Positions 35,054 through 44,429 of a stretch of 64,000 nucleotides of DNA are shown piece after piece (position 1 is the first letter of the stretch; each line of letters begins with the position of its first letter). The stretch is from Coneutiohabitans sp964457925. GTDB taxonomy: Bacteria; Zhuqueibacterota; Zhuqueibacteria; Zhuqueibacterales; Zhuqueibacteraceae. A program made the translations under genes and the position numbers. Below the pieces are notes generated by a model. The model saw nothing but the letters and a program-made list of their open reading frames with translations. It was not told the DNA's origin and did not search any database. The DNA is taken from positions 186,001-250,000 of the forward strand of contig CAYWGH010000001.1 in assembly GCA_964457925.1 (NCBI GenBank), written 5' to 3'.

Positions 35054-36145
35054 TCACTGTCCGGTTTTTTGATAAAGTAATTCCAAGCGTTTTTTGACGA
35101 TCAAAAGAATCTCGCCAAGGGATGCCGTATCGCTGACACTCGGGAACGGCGGTAAAAATACCGGCGCGAAAACTTTTGTGCTTTCCGGCGGCGCCATCAT
35201 CGGCGGCGTTGCTATCGGCGCCGCGATTGTCGTGTTACTCATTGCAGGCCTAGCCGGTTGTGTGAGGGCCGGCCGGGGAGCCGCAGCCAGCCTTGGTGCC
35301 GGCGTCGGATTCGAAGGTGAAGCCGGGTTTGCGGTTGGCGGTGTGATGGCGCCGGCAACCGGTTTTGTTTCCGGTAACGGGGCGCTCGAGGTGGCCGCGG
35401 GTGTTGCTGCACTCGGCGCCGGCGCTGCTTCGACCTTCGCAATCTGCGCCACCGGACCTTTGACGTTCATCGCTTTTTCAAACGGCGCTTTGGCGAGATC
35501 GTTCGCGTCCGGCTGGCGTTTCCAATGCTTGGCCACTTTCTTCAGGCCTGAAATATAATTGAAGCGCGCGCCATCCGGATGCCCGGCCGCCAGCAACTTC
35601 TGATCGGTGATGTAATGGCAGCGCACGCAGGTATTCGCGCGTTTATCCAAGTTCTTCAATTCCACCAAACCAAGCTGCAGCGCCTTGATGTAGCCGGTAC
35701 GATTGACGCCCTGCTTGATGTCGCCCTCGGAATGCGGATCTTTATACCCGCTGCCCGGGCCGTGGCAACTCTCACAACTCACGCCATCTTCAGTATCGCG
35801 CCCCTCTTTGCCGGAGATGACCGTGCCGTGACAGGACATGCACGAGTTCGTGCCTTTCAGCATATTCGCCGGATCGACGCCTGCCAGCCTGGCGATTTTT
35901 TCATAAGCCGCAGGATCGTCGAAGAACGCATCGACCGTTACTTTGTGCGCATCATCTTTCCACCAGTCGTTTTCCTCGGCGTGACAATTGCTCTGCCCCA
36001 ATCCGCAACTGCCCGGGCCGAGAGTTTTGTATTGCGCATAAACCGTTTCCCCATGGCACACACTTAGAAAAAAACAGAGCCAAAAGAGGCCAGCCCGGCA
36101 TTGCCGGTTGCGCAGTGCAGCTATCCCGCGAGAATATTCAATCAT
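35054..36145 (-). CDS. c554-like multiheme cytochrome c
   Basis: The ATG 36145 (MIEYSRGIAALRNRQ) overlaps the stop of the decaheme-LVIVD gene by 8 nt, so translation is coupled; a start at 36184 is possible. A signal peptide ends near VYAQ. Three standard heme sites (CMSCH, CESCH, CVRCH) are present. A fourth Cys-His pair near the N-terminus reads CGLGQSNCH, a C-x6-CH form. The following EENDWWKDDAHK resembles the c554-type family, where this site binds heme 1. The middle (VELKNLDKRANTCVRCHYIT) supplies distal ligands. The C-terminal third is a Pro/Ala linker ending in an amphipathic helix (SLGEILLIVKKRLELLYQKT), perhaps for docking. It is a periplasmic electron carrier; the partner is unknown. 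Confidence 0.87.
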   Translation of the reverse strand: MIEYSRGIAALRNRQCRAGLFWLCFFLSVCHGETVYAQYKTLGPGSCGLGQSNCHAEENDWWKDDAHKVTVDAFFDDPAAYEKIARLAGVDPANMLKGTNSCMSCHGTVISGKEGRDTEDGVSCESCHGPGSGYKDPHSEGDIKQGVNRTGYIKALQLGLVELKNLDKRANTCVRCHYITDQKLLAAGHPDGARFNYISGLKKVAKHWKRQPDANDLAKAPFEKAMNVKGPVAQIAKVEAAPAPSAATPAATSSAPLPETKPVAGAITPPTANPASPSNPTPAPRLAAAPRPALTQPARPAMSNTTIAAPIATPPMMAPPESTKVFAPVFLPPFPSVSDTASLGEILLIVKKRLELLYQKTGQ

Positions 36146-39100
36146 TGCGTTTGCTCGCCTCAACATTGCTGTTGGCCGGATCATCGCTTACTTTCCAGAT
36201 CATGTTATCGCGCATGTACAACCGCCGCTGTTCCTCCAGCGTAAGCGGCCGCGAGCCTAAGCGTCCGAATACACTGACTTGATTGCCGCTCTCATCGACT
36301 GCGCGATCGCGATCCATGCCCTTTGAAAGCGCAATCGCTTCGCCCGGCAGTTGTTTGGTTGCAATGAGCCGGGGATTGGGCCGCGGGCTGAAACCAAAAA
36401 ACGTCTGTTCCGTCGGTGAGGTGAGTTGCAGGACGCGGAAACCGTTTTTGCCGTCAGCAACATAAGCAAAGATGCTGGCATTGGTCGCGGCAACTTTCAC
36501 ACTGCGCGTGTCATTAATTTTACCGTCAGCCGTATAGGTTTGATCGATCCTCAGCGCCTCCGGGTTCTCCGCGTCGATAATGACAAGGCCCTGTTTGCCG
36601 GCGGCGACATAGGCATAGGTGCGCGCCCAATAAATGTCATGCGCTTCACGAAGCGGCACAAGGTTGCCCTGCACCAGTGCTGGCTTTTCCGGAAACGTGA
36701 TGTCGATGGTTTTCACGCCCTCGGCATCGCAAACCAGCGCATAACGAAGCTGGATTGCAATCGCTTTGGGCTGATTGAGCGCCGGTGCGCCGAGGCGCGC
36801 CACGAGTTTCGGCTGCAGCGGATTTTCAACGCTCACGATCGCCAAACCGTTATCACCGCAGATGTAAACGTAGTTGCCGGCAATCGCCAAATTCGTTGCG
36901 CCGCTCAACACCCCGCCCGGATTGAACGTCACCGCGCGTTCAAGAAAATTGTTGCGCGGTTCGTTATCCACCAGCGTCATCACATCCACCAAAATCAAGC
37001 CCTCGTACTTGTCCGCAATGTAGGCGTAGCTGTACAACGGATGAATCGGCCATTGTTCTTGATTCTCCGGGCGATGCACACGCTTGGTGTCAATCGGCAT
37101 GTTGGTGGGCAATGCCACTGCCGTCGCAAACTTTGTTTTTACTTGCGTGTCCTGTCCGAACGGCGAAACCGGCGCCGAAACGATGCGCTCGGAAAAACCT
37201 TTGTTGTCGATGTTGGCCACATCATACACCCGAAAACCGTCTTCGCCGTTTGCGGTGTAAAGGTATTCGCCGCGCAACTGCAAGCTCAGAATATTGGTGC
37301 CGCCGTGCTCGTAGGCGGTTTCCAGCTCTTTACCGTTTTGCAAATGCTTTTTGTAATTATCAGGATAGGCGAGCTTTTGCAAATAACTTCCAATTACGGC
37401 TTGTGGCTCATCGTCTTCCGTCACTTTCACGGCCTCGATGCCGTGTTTGCCGAGACCGACGTAGGCATATTTACCCATAAAGTTGACGAAGTTCGTGCCT
37501 TGCAACAATACTTGCGCCATCCAGGCATTGTTGTCGTTTTTCTCGGAGAGATGGCAATCCGTGCAGGTTCGGGTTTCTGTAGTGCGCACGGTGTGCGGGA
37601 AATGCGGGTTGAAAGCCTGGCTGCTGTAGCCCGGCGCTGAAATCGGCGCTTGTTGATTATAAATCTGCTCGCGATTGGCGTTGCGCGAGCTGAGCATAAC
37701 CGCGCTTGAGGAGCGCGCGGGCGCATATTTATTGCCTTTCGTCGTGGCGTTGAGGCCCATCATGAACGCGTCATCGCGCACAACTTGCGGATTGTAAGTC
37801 GTCCAATTGCGCGATTCTTCGCCCTCGAAATGGTTCATCGTTTTTTTCCAATTGGCCTGTTGCGGCAAATGGCAGCCAAAGCAATTCGTCACCCATGAGG
37901 TATGGCAGGTGTAGCATTCCATCTTGTTGGTGGCATGCGCCAGCTTGGAGGGGTCCATCGGCCGCGCCCATTCACCGCCGCCTTGGGCCACAAGTTTCGC
38001 GCGGCGCGCCTTGGCGTTATAATGTTTGCTGTTGGGATCGACGATGTCGGGAACTTGCGGCACCTCCCATTGCAGGGAATCGTGCACCATCGAACGTTGA
38101 AAAATGCGGTCGCCGCGTTTGAGGAAGCGCCGTTCGCCAAACGGTGTTTTCATCTCCAACAGAGGCGTTCCGCCTTCCGGCGCCGCCAGGCCCGAGGTGA
38201 GCAGCGTGGCGCGCTGCGTGACGGAGCCGTGGCAATCGACGCATTGAATTTCGATGGCGTTATGAAATTCACCGTAAAGTTTGCCGTTGCCATGATTGTC
38301 CTGCGTCGTATGGCAGTCGACGCAGTGCATGCCTCTCTCGGCGTGAATGTCTTTGAGATGCACGGCCTTCTGGGCTTTGCGGCAAGCCTCATCGCAGTAA
38401 GCTTTGCCGCCATCCTCCAGCGGCACGACCCCGTGAAATTTGTGCGGCGCTTCCGGTGAAATCAGCTTGCCGTCTTTATCCAGCAAATTGCCTTTGCGGT
38501 CTTTCTTGAAAACGGCGCGAAAGATCCAGCCGTGGCCGTGATAATCGGCAAACTGCGTCGTTCTCATGTTGGGATTCAGTTTCGTCACAGAGCGTAAAAA
38601 CGCCGGCTCGCCCCAATTGCCGCGCAGCACCGCTTCCTCGGGGTTGGCCTGCAATGCGGCGAAAGCCTCTTCGGATGAAAGCTGCTTCTGCTCCTTGGGA
38701 TACATGGCCTGGCCATCGCTTTCATAATCCCACATTTGATAACCCAGGAAGGTGTTAACGAAGCCGTTGGGTTGATGCATATGGCACACCATGCATTGGC
38801 TGGTCGGAATCGCGCGCGTGAATTGATGAATGATGGGATGCCCGGATTCTTTCTTGGAAATCGTCGTGTCGGCAGTAAAGCTGGCGCCGCGATTGCCGAA
38901 CTTGGCATAAGGTCCGGAATGCACCGGCGAGCGATCATTCGCATAAACCACATGGCACGCGGAGCAGCCGCTCGAGCGATAATCGCCCGGATGATCATTG
39001 GTTCCCATAAACGACAAATGCGGATCATTCAAGCGTGTCTTGTGCAGATTCAGCACCGGCGAGCTGATCAACAATTGTGTGCCCAAACCGCGATCGCTGA

Positions 39101-39818
39101 GTTTGTTGTCGGGCTTGCCCGGTTCTTCGAGCGGATTGGGCAAGCCGATCTCCGAAGGATTGATGCGCGGCACGCGGCCGCCGCGTTCAAAACTGCGAAA
39201 ATTATCTCCTGGTTGTGAAATTTCCCAGCGCGGCAACGGCAGCAAGAACGGCAATACGCCTTTCTTCAGCTCGTCCGGCGTGGGCGGCGGCACGGTGTTG
39301 ATGCGTTGCGGCAGGCCGTCACGGCTATAGCTTTCGCCTAGAATATAATTTTTAGTGGAAAGAATGCCGTTGTTGTAGGCCGCGCCTCCCCACAACAGCG
39401 CGGAATGCGTCATCATGCTTTTCTTTACATTCATCACTTCTTTTGCGTGACACGCGCCGCATGCTTCTTCGGCCACGCGCAAATCTCCCGGATTGACAAA
39501 ACGAATGAATTCCGGTTTCTCCTTGTTCAGTAGCGTGTATGAGCCGACCGGATTGGCCGAGGTTTTCCACTGGTCTTTATAACGCGGCTGTATATGCGCT
39601 TTGTCGATCGTCGTGGCTTCCGCATCACCGCCGTGGCAATCGGTGCAGCCGATCTTGACGGCAGTGTTCTTATGCATCGCTTCGATGCCTTGATGACATT
39701 TGAGGCAACCTTTGCTCTTGCGATCGGCTTGCCGTTGTGTTTGATTCATCAAATCGGTTTGCGCGAATGCCGAGGCGGCGACGAGAATGAGCAGCAACAG
39801 GATCAAACGAAAGTTCAT
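36138..39818 (-). CDS. Secreted decaheme cytochrome c with LVIVD repeats
   Basis: A 1226-residue exported protein with signal peptide MNFRLILLLLILVAASAFAQ. The first ~760 residues contain ten CxxCH heme-binding motifs (CLKCH, CTDCH, CGACH, CSACH, CMVCH, CVDCH twice, CYTCH, CFGCH, CTDCH); a C-x3-C at CDEAC is not one. From ~830 to ~1170 follow LVIVD-type beta-propeller repeats (LYTANGEDGFRVYDVANIDN, AYIADKYEGLILVDVMTL, VYICGDNGLAIVSVENPLQP, AYVAAGKQGLVIIDAENPEA, AYVADGKNGFRVLQL). LVIVD propellers usually occur on surface or secreted proteins. The fusion suggests a large periplasmic or cell-surface electron-transfer protein. It starts 9 nt after the beta-barrel gene and overlaps the c554-like gene, so all three are one unit. 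Confidence 0.92.
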   Translation of the reverse strand: MNFRLILLLLILVAASAFAQTDLMNQTQRQADRKSKGCLKCHQGIEAMHKNTAVKIGCTDCHGGDAEATTIDKAHIQPRYKDQWKTSANPVGSYTLLNKEKPEFIRFVNPGDLRVAEEACGACHAKEVMNVKKSMMTHSALLWGGAAYNNGILSTKNYILGESYSRDGLPQRINTVPPPTPDELKKGVLPFLLPLPRWEISQPGDNFRSFERGGRVPRINPSEIGLPNPLEEPGKPDNKLSDRGLGTQLLISSPVLNLHKTRLNDPHLSFMGTNDHPGDYRSSGCSACHVVYANDRSPVHSGPYAKFGNRGASFTADTTISKKESGHPIIHQFTRAIPTSQCMVCHMHQPNGFVNTFLGYQMWDYESDGQAMYPKEQKQLSSEEAFAALQANPEEAVLRGNWGEPAFLRSVTKLNPNMRTTQFADYHGHGWIFRAVFKKDRKGNLLDKDGKLISPEAPHKFHGVVPLEDGGKAYCDEACRKAQKAVHLKDIHAERGMHCVDCHTTQDNHGNGKLYGEFHNAIEIQCVDCHGSVTQRATLLTSGLAAPEGGTPLLEMKTPFGERRFLKRGDRIFQRSMVHDSLQWEVPQVPDIVDPNSKHYNAKARRAKLVAQGGGEWARPMDPSKLAHATNKMECYTCHTSWVTNCFGCHLPQQANWKKTMNHFEGEESRNWTTYNPQVVRDDAFMMGLNATTKGNKYAPARSSSAVMLSSRNANREQIYNQQAPISAPGYSSQAFNPHFPHTVRTTETRTCTDCHLSEKNDNNAWMAQVLLQGTNFVNFMGKYAYVGLGKHGIEAVKVTEDDEPQAVIGSYLQKLAYPDNYKKHLQNGKELETAYEHGGTNILSLQLRGEYLYTANGEDGFRVYDVANIDNKGFSERIVSAPVSPFGQDTQVKTKFATAVALPTNMPIDTKRVHRPENQEQWPIHPLYSYAYIADKYEGLILVDVMTLVDNEPRNNFLERAVTFNPGGVLSGATNLAIAGNYVYICGDNGLAIVSVENPLQPKLVARLGAPALNQPKAIAIQLRYALVCDAEGVKTIDITFPEKPALVQGNLVPLREAHDIYWARTYAYVAAGKQGLVIIDAENPEALRIDQTYTADGKINDTRSVKVAATNASIFAYVADGKNGFRVLQLTSPTEQTFFGFSPRPNPRLIATKQLPGEAIALSKGMDRDRAVDESGNQVSVFGRLGSRPLTLEEQRRLYMRDNMIWKVSDDPANSNVEASKRND

Positions 39819-39827
39819 GGCATCGGG

Positions 39828-41660
39828 TCAGTAAGTAAACACGAATGAGGTAAACACAGAATACAGCGTCCGCGGTGATTGGTAAATGTCGCTGAAACCG
39901 CCGAACGGCGTCAACGCCGAAGCGGAAATCGTGAAAATCGCATTATTGTTTAGAAAGGGGCGGTAAATAATGCCCAAGCCGTAATCGAGTCCAATGTCGT
40001 TGCGGATGGCTGATTGATTGAGAAATTGCTGTAACGGCGCGGTGTTGACGAAACGCAGGTAATTCGCATTCAACACCGTGCGCAATTTCGGCGTCCAATC
40101 CGCGTCCCATGCGAGATTGAACAGCACCATCCCGGGATTCACAAAGTTGGGCTGGCCTTGTGTTTTGCTGCTGCGCAAATTGGGTATCAGACTGAAGCGA
40201 TTTACCAGGTTCACGCCCTGCAGACGTATGGCTTGCAGATTCCAAAAGCTGAACGTTCCGCCAGCAAAAAAGGGTTGATCGACAATCGTATCAAAGCCGC
40301 GCCCCACGCCGTCAAGCGGCCGGGCATCTCCGGAGGCATAGAACACCGAAGCCCGGTAGCGTTTCCAATCTTTATCGACGGACAATTCCAGCGCCGCCAT
40401 TTGCGCGTTGATGCTGATGCGCCGTCCGGCGAGTTGATTACGCGTGTCTTTGCCGAACACTTGATAGAACGCATGATTAAGGTTGAGCCGGCCAAAATGG
40501 CCGTCGCCGGTCCAGCCGAGATAATATGCATTAATCGTGTGCGGAATGGCGGCGCCCAACAGCGCCGGCCGCGTGGGAAAGCCGTTGGTATCGTAGTAAA
40601 CGCTCGCGCGATCTTTGTTGTAATGAAAACTCAATTGCCCGGTGTAACCGAGCGTGAGAAAATCCTGTTTATAGATATTCGCGAGATAAACTTGCTGGTG
40701 GCGGTCGTCGAAGACGGTGTTCAACTCGCTGTTCGTGTCTTTCTCCAGCATGTAGAAATAGGCCAGATTGTATTGATAGTGATTCGAACTGAGGTTGCCG
40801 AACAAACGGCCGCCCAAATTAAAATCACTGAAAATAAAACCGCGAAAGTCGCTGAACATGCGTTGAATGCCGCCCTTGAACGAAATGAAATCGAAACGGT
40901 CGCTGACATTGAACAAATGCTTTTCCAGCGATAATTCCTGAAACGCCAATTGGCGGTCGGTGCGGTCGGTGCGGCTGCGCGGGCTGATGCGCAGCGTATT
41001 GTTCTCATTCAGATCGATGTAATTCAGATTGAATACCGGCGTCACGCGCAATTCCCAATCACGCGGTTTGAAGGCAACATTGCCCTGGTACAAATCAATC
41101 GTGAAACGAAGGGTTTCGATTGCCAAAAAGCGCCTGCCGTCTCCAAAAAAGTTGGCGCTCTGGGCATTTGCCGTGCTCACCCCGCTGGGCGTAGGCAGCC
41201 ATGAGGATTCGAGAAAATTATCCGTGACGGCGGTTAAAATCAAAAACGTATTTTGGCCGATGATGGGATAATCGCCCTTGAGTTTGTTTTGATTGAAAGG
41301 ATCATGCCATCGCCCTTTGACATTCAACTCATACTCCGGCGGTTTGATTTCTTCCCAGCGATCCGTGATCGGCACGAAATCTTGTACGGGCGGCGGAGAT
41401 GGGGGCGCCGTTGTCCGGCGGCTGGCCGCGCGCGTGCGCGGCCCGGCCATGGTTCTGTTATTGATTTGCGACGAGTCGCGCAGCGCTGATCGCCGGGCGT
41501 TCATGCGCGCGCGCGATCCCACCAAGGTTTCGTTTTTCACTCGAAGCGAATCGCGTGCGGCGCGTTTTTGCGCCAGGGCTTCATCTCTCGCAACGCCAAA
41601 CGCGCCGAGACTGCCGAGTACAAGTATTCCAATCAGGCGGCGGTATTTAAAAGCGTTCAT
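39828..41660 (-). CDS. Large outer-membrane beta-barrel protein
   Basis: I start at ATG 41660 (MNAFKYRRLIGILVLGSLGA), 1 nt after the stop of the HbpS-like gene, giving a signal peptide ending ALAQ and a 610-residue protein. After a basic, disordered N-terminal stretch (~30-90, several Arg-Arg and Pro runs) come many alternating amphipathic strands (LAIETLRFTIDLYQGNVAF, LRVTPVFNLNYIDLNEN, YQYNLAYFYMLEKDT, TLGYTGQLSFHYNKD). The last residues are TSFVFTY, with the aromatic end of a BAM substrate. No named family is recognised. Placed between two cytochrome genes, it could be the porin of a porin-cytochrome conduit, as MtrB/PioB are (inference from position and topology, not from similarity). Confidence 0.75.
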   Translation of the reverse strand: MNAFKYRRLIGILVLGSLGAFGVARDEALAQKRAARDSLRVKNETLVGSRARMNARRSALRDSSQINNRTMAGPRTRAASRRTTAPPSPPPVQDFVPITDRWEEIKPPEYELNVKGRWHDPFNQNKLKGDYPIIGQNTFLILTAVTDNFLESSWLPTPSGVSTANAQSANFFGDGRRFLAIETLRFTIDLYQGNVAFKPRDWELRVTPVFNLNYIDLNENNTLRISPRSRTDRTDRQLAFQELSLEKHLFNVSDRFDFISFKGGIQRMFSDFRGFIFSDFNLGGRLFGNLSSNHYQYNLAYFYMLEKDTNSELNTVFDDRHQQVYLANIYKQDFLTLGYTGQLSFHYNKDRASVYYDTNGFPTRPALLGAAIPHTINAYYLGWTGDGHFGRLNLNHAFYQVFGKDTRNQLAGRRISINAQMAALELSVDKDWKRYRASVFYASGDARPLDGVGRGFDTIVDQPFFAGGTFSFWNLQAIRLQGVNLVNRFSLIPNLRSSKTQGQPNFVNPGMVLFNLAWDADWTPKLRTVLNANYLRFVNTAPLQQFLNQSAIRNDIGLDYGLGIIYRPFLNNNAIFTISASALTPFGGFSDIYQSPRTLYSVFTSFVFTY

Positions 41661-41661
41661 C

Positions 41662-43356
41662 TCAGGGCAATTCCGGCTGGCGCGGAAATTTGATATAAGG
41701 TAGCTTAACATTTTTGTAGGAATACTGATCCGTGCGAATGCTCGCCGGCGCTTCAAAACCCATCGCGCCGCCGGCCGCGATATAATCATCTTGATCGACG
41801 CCGTCGCCGCTCACGCCGATGCCGCCGGCGAGTTGGCCATTCTTGTAAAGCGGAATACCGCCGGGAAAAACCTGCAAACCGTTTTGAAAAGGCGCGCGAT
41901 TCTGCATGGTTTGTTGCATGGTGAAATCGAATACGCCGTCGACATTTTGATAAAATGGTCCGCTCTCATATGGCAGCGTTTGCGGCGGCGCGCCCTGATC
42001 AATGCCCGGGGGATAATACCGCTGGCTCAAAAAGCCGATGGCGCGCGTGCTGACCGCCAGTGGCGCGCCGGCGGGCACTCCCAGCAGGGCGCGCATCTGC
42101 ATGCCCATGGCGTCGTTGGGATTGCTGAACGCCACCGCAGAGCGGGCTTTTTGCGCGGCAACGTCCATGCTGAACATCGTCGCGTCTGCCATGCGCCAGA
42201 TGCCGAGAATGGTGCCGTCAAGATCGGACACGGCGACGAACACGCGTGCCGGGCTGCCGATGGGGCGGCGAATCGCCGCGCGGGTGCGGCTGGCGCGCGT
42301 GACCGCTTGTGTAATGATTTGGCGCACCTCTGCCGCGGTGAGCAAGGTCCCGTCTTTCATGCGAAAATCGTGGCTGGCATCCATGATCACTTCACCTTCC
42401 ATCGGCATTTTAGCGGGCAGAGTTGCTTGAATGGGAAAATTGGGATCGATGGTTCCGCGGGTCGCCAGGCTGTCCCAAGTCAATCTGAAATTGAAATTCG
42501 GCGCCGCGGTGTTGGCGTACAGCAATTGAATGCCATCCAAAAATATTGTGTCGCCGCGCTTGTCGCTGGGAACTTCATAGCCGCGCACGGCGCCCAACGC
42601 AATCACTTCATCCCGCGAAACGCCTTCACAATAAATGAACATGTTGTTGAGCAAATTCGAGGCAACTGGAGGATTGGGCGGATTCGCGACAAACGTGTCC
42701 GAGCCGCCGCTAATGCCAAGCCCGCCGGCCAATGCACCATTCTTGTAGATGGGCACGCCGCCGGAGATGCTGGTCAAGCCCGGAATATTGCGGGGATTCG
42801 GTTGCGGCGGCCCGAGCGGAGGCAAAGGCCCTCCGTTCGGCTGAATGTCGCTCGTAGCGATTTGTGAAAACGGCACGCCGAACAACGGTCCGGCAACGGT
42901 ATTGTTCGCGCGCGGCGGAAAATGCGCGCGCGTGATGTAACACGCGGTCAATGTGGTGAAACCGTGTTGATTGCTGCTTAAATAGGCGGCGGTTCGCGCT
43001 TTGGCAATTTCACCGAGCAAGGCCTCCGAAGCCGGACCCGCTGAACGTGTGCCGTTCATGCGAAAAACTCCCAGGACATTTCCTTCACGATCCATCACGG
43101 CCACATTGATTTTTTCGTTCATTTGCTCGGCAATATCGACTGCCTGCGTCATTAACGTCTGGACATCCTGCACCGTTAACGTGGGCGGTTGCGCCGGCGT
43201 CACCGCTTGCATGGGATTGCTGGCCGGGCCGCATCCACTCAGCGCGAGGATGAACGTATACACCGCGAAAACAAAAAAGAAAAAGAACAAACACCACGTC
43301 TTCCAACCAGCACCACCCGCACGGCGAAGAGACGGCTGCCCGACAATGAATGACAT
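41662..43356 (-). CDS. Lipoprotein with two HbpS/GlcG-like domains
   Basis: A 564-residue protein. A hydrophobic N-terminus leads to LALSGC, a lipobox. Two copies of the HbpS/GlcG (DUF336) fold follow: ~45-260 (LTVQDVQTLMTQAVDIAEQM, INVAVMDREGNVLGVFRMNG, GVPIYKNGALAGGLGISGG) and ~330-560 (LTAAEVRQIITQAVTRASRT, VFVAVSDLDGTILGIWRMAD, GIPLYKNGQLAGGIGVSGDG). Family members bind haem or small molecules and often sit near redox genes. As a lipoprotein it is membrane-anchored in the envelope. AAGGAGAG lies 11 nt before the ATG. It immediately precedes the barrel and cytochrome genes, so a role in haem delivery or redox sensing for this system is plausible (inference). Confidence 0.88.
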   Translation of the reverse strand: MSFIVGQPSLRRAGGAGWKTWCLFFFFFVFAVYTFILALSGCGPASNPMQAVTPAQPPTLTVQDVQTLMTQAVDIAEQMNEKINVAVMDREGNVLGVFRMNGTRSAGPASEALLGEIAKARTAAYLSSNQHGFTTLTACYITRAHFPPRANNTVAGPLFGVPFSQIATSDIQPNGGPLPPLGPPQPNPRNIPGLTSISGGVPIYKNGALAGGLGISGGSDTFVANPPNPPVASNLLNNMFIYCEGVSRDEVIALGAVRGYEVPSDKRGDTIFLDGIQLLYANTAAPNFNFRLTWDSLATRGTIDPNFPIQATLPAKMPMEGEVIMDASHDFRMKDGTLLTAAEVRQIITQAVTRASRTRAAIRRPIGSPARVFVAVSDLDGTILGIWRMADATMFSMDVAAQKARSAVAFSNPNDAMGMQMRALLGVPAGAPLAVSTRAIGFLSQRYYPPGIDQGAPPQTLPYESGPFYQNVDGVFDFTMQQTMQNRAPFQNGLQVFPGGIPLYKNGQLAGGIGVSGDGVDQDDYIAAGGAMGFEAPASIRTDQYSYKNVKLPYIKFPRQPELP

Positions 43357-43435
43357 ACTAAAAATCTCTCCTTCGGCAATTTGAATGAAAAAAGTTTGTT
43401 ATGGCGTTCTGTAAAGAAACCTCTGGGTCTGGCGT

Positions 43436-44308
43436 TTAGGCGGCGGCGTTCGTGACAATGCGCGCTTCGATGGCTCCGAAGCGCAGCGGCGCTTGCAACG
43501 GAATTGCAATTTCCGTGAGCGCGGTTTCATCGCCGACGAACGTATGATTGCGGCTGCCTAAATCACGCACGCTGACTTTGTCAAGATTAACCACCAATAC
43601 GGCGTGCCGGCGCGAGATCGAGGGATCGTCGATGCACACTTCGCATTCCGGCGCGCGGCCAACAACGTTTTCTCCCGCTTTGAGCTGAAAATTTCGCCAG
43701 CCGCCGTTGGTGTTTTTGATTTCGAGCAAAAAATCCGTTGCCCTGGGCATCGGATCAAGCGTTGCCTCGATTTTGGTTTGTTGGAACTCCCGGAATTTTT
43801 CTGCTTCGAATGACGCGCCGGAAAATGGCAGCGGCAGCGCTTCGATCATTGTCCGGCTGTAGCTCGAGCGCCGCCGTGCGCGCGCCGGCGCCTCGCGTTT
43901 GATGAAAACCGGTTTGGCCGAACCGATTTGATTTTTAGCGCTTCGGTTCAGACTGGCAGGCGTTTGCACTTTGAAACCATTTCGGTTGGCCGCCAATTGC
44001 GCCTCGCCCGGCAGCGCTTGAAAAACGAAATCAAACAGCCCTGCAAGGGTGATGACATGCAACATGCCCAGTTTCTCCCGCCGCTTCACGCACATGCCGT
44101 CGAGCTGCGTGCCGTTGCGGCTGCCGAGATCCTCGAGCCAGTAGCATTTATGCGCGTCATCCCAAAAAATTCGGGCGTGGCGATCGGAAATCTGCGGCGG
44201 ATCCAGCACAATGGTGTTGCCGCCGTTTTTCCCGATGGTCGCCTGCTTGCCGATCTCGAATTTTGCCCCGGCCAGCATGCCGGTGGTGCAGAAGAATTTG
44301 GCTTTCAT
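43436..44308 (-). CDS. Tandem FHA-domain protein
   Basis: A cytoplasmic-looking protein of ~290 residues with two forkhead-associated domains, which bind phospho-threonine peptides. The N-terminal FHA (~5-95) has ATIGKNGGNTIVL, ISDRHARIFWDD and LEDLGSRNGTQLDG. The C-terminal FHA (~200-290) has NVVGRAPECEVCIDD, SISRRHAVLVVNLDKV and VRDLGSRNHTFVGDE. The Arg, Ser-x2-His and Asn binding residues are present in the second; in the first the usual GR arginine is replaced by Lys (IGKNGG). A basic linker (~115-150) joins them. I start at ATG 44308; a GTG at 44317 is possible. It lies within the multiheme cytochrome run and could read out phosphorylation by the kinases at 892 or 29552 (inference). Confidence 0.9.
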   Translation of the reverse strand: MKAKFFCTTGMLAGAKFEIGKQATIGKNGGNTIVLDPPQISDRHARIFWDDAHKCYWLEDLGSRNGTQLDGMCVKRREKLGMLHVITLAGLFDFVFQALPGEAQLAANRNGFKVQTPASLNRSAKNQIGSAKPVFIKREAPARARRRSSYSRTMIEALPLPFSGASFEAEKFREFQQTKIEATLDPMPRATDFLLEIKNTNGGWRNFQLKAGENVVGRAPECEVCIDDPSISRRHAVLVVNLDKVSVRDLGSRNHTFVGDETALTEIAIPLQAPLRFGAIEARIVTNAAA

Positions 44309-44429
44309 GGGATGCACTCAAAGCAATAAGGAATGACGGATGTTCGTTAATTCGCTTGGCGAATTTTGTTGAGAGACTCCAGGGAATTCCATTTACCTTT
44401 TATCCATTGAACAGGTGAAGGCCAGAGGA

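Noticed and set aside
36426..37640. Long plus-strand open frame opposite the decaheme-LVIVD gene
   Set aside because: The minus-strand protein has clear heme and repeat motifs; the plus-strand frame is a shadow.
38390..38420. Eleventh heme site in the decaheme-LVIVD protein (CDEAC)
   Set aside because: It reads C-x3-C followed by Arg, with no His at the ligand position.
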